From: Pseudomonas sp. PDNC002
GTDB taxonomy: Bacteria; Pseudomonadota; Gammaproteobacteria; Pseudomonadales; Pseudomonadaceae
Assembly: GCF_016919445.1 (NCBI RefSeq)
Contig: NZ_CP070356.1
Coordinates: 565,501 to 629,500, forward strand
DNA length: 64,000 nucleotides
Direction of reading: 5' to 3'
Position numbers and translations under genes: made by a program. The notes beneath the pieces are model-generated. The model searched no databases and had not been told where the DNA came from. It was given only the letters and a program-made list of their open reading frames with translations. Below, in pieces: positions 60,237 to 64,000 of the stretch (the stretch's first letter is position 1; each line of letters opens with the position of its first letter).

Positions 60237-61667
60237 ATGAGCCGCTCTGAGACCGTCTGGATCGTCGATGACGACCGCTCCATCCGCTGGGTTCTGGAAA
60301 AGGCCCTGCAGCAGGAAGGCATGACCACGGTCAGCTTCGACAGCGCCGACAGCGTGATGAGCCGCCTGGGCCGGCAGCAACCGGACGTGATCATCTCCGA
60401 CATCCGCATGCCCGGCGCCAGCGGCCTGGACCTGCTGGCCCAGATCCGCGAACTGCACCCGCGCCTGCCGGTGATCATCATGACCGCGCATTCGGACCTG
60501 GACAGCGCGGTGGCTTCCTACCAGGGCGGCGCCTTCGAGTACCTGCCCAAACCGTTCGATGTCGACGAAGCCGTCTCCCTGGTCAAGCGCGCCAACCAGC
60601 ACGCTCAGGAACAACAGGGCCTGGAAGCGCCGGCCAACCAGACACGCACCCCGGAGATCATCGGCGAGGCGCCGGCGATGCAGGAGGTGTTCCGCGCCAT
60701 CGGCCGCCTGTCCCACTCCAACATCACCGTGCTGATCAACGGCGAGTCGGGCACCGGCAAGGAACTGGTCGCTCATGCCCTGCACCGCCACAGCCCGCGC
60801 GCGGCCTCGCCGTTCATCGCGCTGAACATGGCGGCGATTCCGAAGGACCTGATGGAGTCCGAGCTGTTCGGCCACGAGAAAGGTGCCTTCACCGGCGCGG
60901 CCAACCAGCGTCGTGGCCGCTTCGAGCAGGCCGACGGCGGCACGCTGTTCCTCGACGAAATCGGCGACATGCCGGCCGACACACAGACCCGTCTGCTGCG
61001 CGTTCTGGCGGATGGCGAGTTCTACCGCGTAGGCGGCCACACGCCGGTGAAAGTGGATGTGCGGATCATTGCCGCCACTCATCAAAATCTGGAAAACCTG
61101 GTGCGCGAGGGCAAGTTCCGCGAGGACCTGTTCCATCGCCTGAACGTCATCCGCATCCACATCCCGCGCCTGGCCGACCGCCGCGAAGACATCCCGGCGC
61201 TGGCCCGCCACTTCCTCGCCCGCGCCGCGCAAGAGCTGGCGGTGGAACCCAAGCTGCTCAAGCCGGAAACCGAGGACTACCTGAAGAACCTCGGCTGGCC
61301 GGGCAACGTGCGCCAGCTGGAAAACACCTGCCGCTGGATCACCGTCATGGCATCCGGCCGCGAAGTGCACATCGACGACCTGCCACCGGAGCTGCTGACC
61401 CAGCCGCAGGACAGCCTGCCCGCCGCCAACTGGGAACAGGCGTTGCGCCACTGGGCCGACCAGGCCCTGGGCCGCGGCCAGTCCAGCCTGCTGGATACCG
61501 CCGTGCCGGCCTTCGAGCGGATCATGATCGAGACCGCGCTCAAGCACACCGCCGGCCGCCGCCGCGACGCCGCCGTGTTGCTGGGCTGGGGCCGCAATAC
61601 GCTGACGCGCAAGATCAAGGAACTGGGCATGAAGATCGACGGCCCGGACGAGGACGGCGACGACTGA
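60237..61667 (+). CDS. ntrC: Nitrogen regulation response regulator NtrC (sigma54 activator)
   Basis: 476 aa, ATG 60237 (also glnG). Receiver domain with acidic pocket VDDD and phospho-Asp in IISDIRMPG. AAA+ domain with Walker A GESGTGKE, the sigma54-contacting GAFTGA loop (HEKGAFTGAANQRRG), Walker B GGTLFLDEIGD and R-finger region. C-terminal Fis-type HTH (TAGRRRDAAVLLGWGRNTLTRKIKELG). It activates glnA and probably its own operon through the sites at 53611 and 58975. Confidence 0.98.
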   Translation: MSRSETVWIVDDDRSIRWVLEKALQQEGMTTVSFDSADSVMSRLGRQQPDVIISDIRMPGASGLDLLAQIRELHPRLPVIIMTAHSDLDSAVASYQGGAFEYLPKPFDVDEAVSLVKRANQHAQEQQGLEAPANQTRTPEIIGEAPAMQEVFRAIGRLSHSNITVLINGESGTGKELVAHALHRHSPRAASPFIALNMAAIPKDLMESELFGHEKGAFTGAANQRRGRFEQADGGTLFLDEIGDMPADTQTRLLRVLADGEFYRVGGHTPVKVDVRIIAATHQNLENLVREGKFREDLFHRLNVIRIHIPRLADRREDIPALARHFLARAAQELAVEPKLLKPETEDYLKNLGWPGNVRQLENTCRWITVMASGREVHIDDLPPELLTQPQDSLPAANWEQALRHWADQALGRGQSSLLDTAVPAFERIMIETALKHTAGRRRDAAVLLGWGRNTLTRKIKELGMKIDGPDEDGDD

Positions 61668-61682
61668 AGCACTGCACGACAA

Positions 61683-61704
61683 CAGGGGCCGCAAGGCCCC
61701 TTTT
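61683..61704 (+). terminator. Rho-independent terminator of ntrBC
   Basis: AGGGGCC GCAA GGCCCCT followed by TTTT, 16 bp after the ntrC stop. Confidence 0.92.
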
Positions 61705-61771
61705 TCATGCGCTCCCGGAACGTTTCTCCCGGGAATGCCGGGCGCTGGTGGGCTTCGGTGCGCTTGACTGC

Positions 61772-62002
61772 CCTCACCCCCGCCCTCTCCCAGAGGGAGA
61801 GGGAGTTGAGCGTGCCGGCTGGGAGCGCAGCTTCATCCTGTGCCTTTCGATTCCGGGGGAGAGAACCGTTCGTGCCAGCTGGGAGTGCAGCTTCATCCTG
61901 TGCCTTTCGGTCCCGGGGAGAGAGCCGTTCGTGCCGGCTGGGAGCGCAGCTTCGCCCCGCGCCGTTCGGTCCCCTCTCCCTCTGGGAGAGGGTTAGGGTG
62001 AG
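61772..62002. repeat. Palindrome-bounded tandem array with a ~60-bp unit (3 copies)
   Basis: Ends CCCTCACCCCCGCCCTCTCCC and GGGAGAGGGTTAGGGTGAGGG. Core units begin CGTGCCGGCTGGGAGCGCAG and contain CTTCATCCTGTGCC, starting at 61811, 61871 and 61930. It is related to the core at 7924/22761 (GTGCCGGCTG, TTCATCCTG) but clearly diverged. It occupies most of the 572-bp ntrC-trmL gap; the remainder holds two DnaA-box-like sites. Confidence 0.9.
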
Positions 62003-62042
62003 GGAACACGGTCACATCCCCGCAATATCCATCCCCAAAACC

Positions 62043-62051
62043 TGTGGATAA
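62043..62051. promoter_or_regulatory. Perfect DnaA-box match
   Basis: TGTGGATAA (reverse complement TTATCCACA) in the ntrC-trmL gap. Consensus match only; see also 62168 and 63743. Confidence 0.5.
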
Positions 62052-62167
62052 CACTGTGCACGGAACGGGGAAGGAACGTGCTACAGCCCAGAGCACGCGC
62101 GGTCTGCGGGTTTGCTCGGTTTCTGTGCAGGAATTTGCGGGTTGCCCACATCGGCTGTGCGCCTGCC

Positions 62168-62176
62168 TGTGGATAA
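62168..62176. promoter_or_regulatory. Perfect DnaA-box match
   Basis: TGTGGATAA in the same orientation, 125 bp from the previous site and 64 bp past the end of trmL. Confidence 0.5.
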
Positions 62177-62239
62177 GCTTGGGGCAAGCCGCTGCGCTTC
62201 ACGGCCCACGCGGGTTTGCGCGGGCCGTACAGAAAACGC

Positions 62240-62701
62240 TCAATCCATGGCGAAGCCGTGCTGACGCCAGGCTTCATAAACAGTCACTGCGACGGTGTTG
62301 GACAGGTTCAAGCTGCGGCAGCCGGGGCGCATCGGCAGGCGAACGCGCTGCTCCGGCGGCAGGGCGTCACGGATCTCCTCCGGCAAGCCACGGCTCTCCG
62401 GGCCGAAGAGGAACGCGTCACCGCGCTCGTAGGCCACTTCATGGAACGGCTGCGAGCCCTTGGTGGTGAAGGCGAACAGGCGCGGCTGGCCGAGCTGTTC
62501 CAGGCACTCCTCCAGGCTCGCGTAGCGCCGCACGCTGGCGTACTCGTGGTAATCCAGCCCGGCACGGCGCAGGCGCTTGTCATCCAGCTCGAACCCCAGC
62601 GGCTCGATCAGGTGCAGGCTGGCGCCCGCATTGGCGCACAGCCTGATAATGTTGCCGGTATTAGGGGGAATTTCCGGTTGAAAAAGGATTACGTGGAACA
62701 T
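62240..62701 (-). CDS. trmL: tRNA (cytidine/uridine-34-2'-O)-methyltransferase TrmL
   Basis: 153 aa, ATG 62701. SPOUT-family enzyme that 2'-O-methylates the wobble base of tRNA-Leu isoacceptors. Start MFHVILFQPEIPPNTGNIIRLCANAGASLHLIEPLGF and the knot motifs FGPESRGLP and RLPMRPGCRSLNLSNTVAVTVYEAWRQ are characteristic. The start codon overlaps that of the divergent downstream gene. A longer frame to 62980 covers that gene and is rejected. Confidence 0.96.
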   Translation of the reverse strand: MFHVILFQPEIPPNTGNIIRLCANAGASLHLIEPLGFELDDKRLRRAGLDYHEYASVRRYASLEECLEQLGQPRLFAFTTKGSQPFHEVAYERGDAFLFGPESRGLPEEIRDALPPEQRVRLPMRPGCRSLNLSNTVAVTVYEAWRQHGFAMD

Positions 62702-63152
62702 GCAGCGCTCCGAGCCTGAGAACGGCGGGCATTCTACCCCCGCGCAGGCGCAAATGCGGCCCAGGCCATGGTTGAAGGTGATGGTTTCGCTGTGCGTTCT
62801 GGGCCTGCTGGTCGGATTGATGCTCGGCCGCCTGGTGAACCCGCCGCGCGAAGGCCCACCGACGATACTGTCCGTCGAGCCGACGGAAAATGGCCTGGTT
62901 GTCACGCTCGACGCCCAGCCGGCCGTGCGCGCCGGCCATCTTGAGGGGGCGCTGGCGGTACAGATCGAGGCCGTCGGCAAGGCGCAGCAAGGTCAGTTTC
63001 GGACCGGCGATGCACCGGTGCGCTGGAAGCTGGAACCTGCGGAGAAGGGAATGCAGCTGACGTTGCTGTCGACTCGCCGTCTGCAAGGCGCCTGGGACAG
63101 CGCCGAGGTCGAGGGCCGGTGGCGCCTGAGCGTCAGCGCGCGGCCCGAATAA
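62700..63152 (+). CDS. Small single-pass membrane protein of unknown function
   Basis: 150 aa if it starts at ATG 62700, which overlaps the trmL start codon on the other strand; an alternative ATG at 62754 (MRPRPWLKVMVS) gives 132 aa. One TM helix (VMVSLCVLGLLVGLMLGRLV) follows a short N-terminus. A ~100-residue periplasmic part has a beta-rich look (ILSVEPTENGLVVTLDAQP, VRWKLEPAEKGMQLTLL). No domain is recognised. Confidence 0.7.
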   Translation: MQRSEPENGGHSTPAQAQMRPRPWLKVMVSLCVLGLLVGLMLGRLVNPPREGPPTILSVEPTENGLVVTLDAQPAVRAGHLEGALAVQIEAVGKAQQGQFRTGDAPVRWKLEPAEKGMQLTLLSTRRLQGAWDSAEVEGRWRLSVSARPE

Positions 63153-63434
63153 AAGCGGGGTTTTCCCGGCCTGCCTGGTCCGGGGCCCCGAAGCGGGAAG
63201 CGAAGCCTCCGGATGGAAGCTCGCAGGCATAAAAGAGGGGTTTACCCGGCCTGCCTGTACCAGGACCCCTAACGGGTGCGAGGAGCGCCTGGGCGCGCCT
63301 GCGGCATAAAAGGGGGGCTTACCCGGCCTGCCTGTACCAGGACCCCCGAACCGGTTGCGACGACCGCTGCTTCGAACGGCTCGCTCGCGAGGTGTAAAAG
63401 AGGGGTTCCCCAGCCTGCCTGTACCGAGGCCCCT
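63149..63434. repeat. Four imperfect tandem repeats each predicted to fold into the same hairpin
   Basis: Copies at about 63149-63190, 63229-63269, 63305-63347 and 63394-63434 share ATAAAAG-GGGG-TTTACCC followed by GGCCTGCCTGTACCAGGACC and CCC. They are separated by unrelated 35-47 bp spacers. In every copy a G-run pairs with the closing C-run; the end pair varies in step (C-G, A-T, G-C, A-T). Inside, CCTG pairs with CAGG, replaced by GCCT/AGGC in copy 4. Possibly a structured RNA or repeat element; no coding frame is convincing. The remaining 63435-63823 shows only a GCCCCTG/CAGGGGC hairpin near 63430-63457 and DnaA-box-like sites. Confidence 0.7.
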
Positions 63435-63742
63435 GAAATCGCTGTTACCAGGGGCATTGCAGAGGGCGTGCCAAGATCAGCCCGGGGCCGTCCACACGGA
63501 GTCGGGCAAGGCCCAGAGAATCTCTACAGACCTTGCAGTACGCAGCTTTCAGCGATATTCAGTCGGCGCATCAGAGGCACTGAGGCCCCCATTCCCCGGC
63601 CATTTCGCAGCTTGCCGAGGGCCGCCCAGCCTGCGCCCTGCTAGTGCGCACGCACCAAACTTGAACGTCTGCACACCGATCTTCCCCTGCGAAGAGCCGC
63701 ACCGCTTACCCACAGCACTCCTGAGTAAACAGCGGAACCGTC

Positions 63743-63751
63743 TGTGGATAA
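63743..63751. promoter_or_regulatory. Perfect DnaA-box match
   Basis: TGTGGATAA, with a one-mismatch box in the opposite orientation (TTACCCACA) at 63706-63714. Confidence 0.5.
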
Positions 63752-63823
63752 CGACGCGAAACCAGGCGGGCATGGCTCGCTCGAAACTGTTCAAATTTCG
63801 ACCAGAAAGAATCGCAGGCAAAG

Positions 63824-63850
63824 AAAAAGGCGCCCGAAGGCGCCTTTTTT
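63824..63850 (-). terminator. Rho-independent terminator of secB
   Basis: AAAAAGGCGCC CGAA GGCGCCTTTTTT; perfect stem, 13 bp past the secB stop on the minus strand. Confidence 0.93.
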
Positions 63851-63863
63851 CCAACCGCCGCGA

Positions 63864-64000
63864 TCACTGGACCGACGGAATCTCGCCGGAAGACTGCATG
63901 CGGGCGATTTCCTGCGCGTACAGCGCATCGAAGTTCACCGGCGACAGCATCAGCGCCGGGAACGAGCCGCGAACGACCAGGCTGTCCAGGGTTTCGCGCG
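63864..64000 (-). CDS. secB: Protein-export chaperone SecB, C-terminal part (start outside window)
   Basis: The minus-strand frame from the window edge encodes [20 protein letters not shown] followed by [24 protein letters not shown] and a stop at 63864-63866. The [13 protein letters not shown] pattern and the acidic/amphipathic end are typical of the SecB C-terminus. SecB keeps preproteins unfolded and hands them to SecA. About 45 codons are visible; gene order trmL-secB fits Pseudomonas. Confidence 0.93.
   Translation of the reverse strand, partial: RETLDSLVVRGSFPALMLSPVNFDALYAQEIARMQSSGEIPSVQ

Noticed and set aside
62043..63751. Chromosomal replication origin
   Set aside because: DnaA-box-like sites are present, but no dnaA, dnaN, rpmH or AT-rich unwinding region is found; kept only as an unexplained cluster.
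63276..63854. Open frames of 101-122 codons on either strand over the hairpin repeats
   Set aside because: No ribosome sites or recognisable motifs, and they run through repeat copies and DnaA-box-like DNA.

Overview
The window is GC-rich, gene-dense chromosomal DNA from a Pseudomonas, most likely close to the P. aeruginosa / P. citronellolis / P. nitroreducens group. This rests on gene content and order: complete histidine-utilisation (hut) and D-glutamate-utilisation (dgu) loci followed by lipocalin, fbp, gloA, the autotransporter esterase estA, typA, thiI, glnA, ntrBC, trmL and secB. I see no prophage, insertion sequence, integrase, CRISPR array, tRNA or rRNA. The non-coding DNA is rich in short palindromic and tandem repeats.

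Layout. 1-7.9 kb (+): 3' end of glutaryl-CoA dehydrogenase, a class III CoA-transferase, then a methyl-cycle group: SAH riboswitch, ahcY, a small SpoT-like HD hydrolase and metF, followed by an RhlE-type DEAD-box helicase. 7.9-8.5 kb: a 69-71 bp tandem array. 8.6-17.1 kb (-): a polar amino-acid ABC transporter, opgGH (osmoregulated periplasmic glucans), dtd and prolyl iminopeptidase. 17.3-21.8 kb: a lipoprotein and a Nudix protein, then dguA-dguB-dguC with the divergent regulator dguR. 21.9-38.8 kb: the hut region. A long minus-strand operon runs hutU-hutT-hutX-hutW-hutV-(HutH-like)-hutI-hutG. An orphan binding protein, a separately transcribed hutH, hutCD and hutF follow. 38.9-49.8 kb (-): lipocalin, small lipoprotein, DUF924, fbp, gloA, estA, DUF3999 and a very large DUF2339 membrane protein. 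50-55.2 kb: typA and thiI (-), divergent from glnA (+). 55.4-64 kb: an MscS-type channel, two DUF4124 proteins, ntrB-ntrC, trmL, a small membrane protein, a non-coding stretch with four structured repeats, and the 3' end of secB.

How the genes work together. Histidine is imported (HutT, HutXWV) and degraded by HutH, HutU, HutI, HutF and HutG to glutamate, formate and two ammonia. D-glutamate is degraded by the Dgu proteins. GlnA with NtrBC handles ammonia assimilation and nitrogen control. Several promoters look sigma54-type (hutU, hutH, glnA, ntrB). The two hut ones have a HutC-like operator lying on the expected transcription start.

Most interesting points. (1) The hut operon encodes a second HAL-family protein from which exactly the three MIO-forming residues (Ala-Ser-Gly) are missing and whose active-site Tyr is Leu. 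(2) Four covarying hairpin repeats lie at 63149-63434. (3) A family of GGGAGAGGG palindromic elements carries different tandemly expanded cores at different loci. (4) A 201-bp triplication copies the 3' tail of hutD. (5) The hut promoters share a sigma54/HutC architecture.
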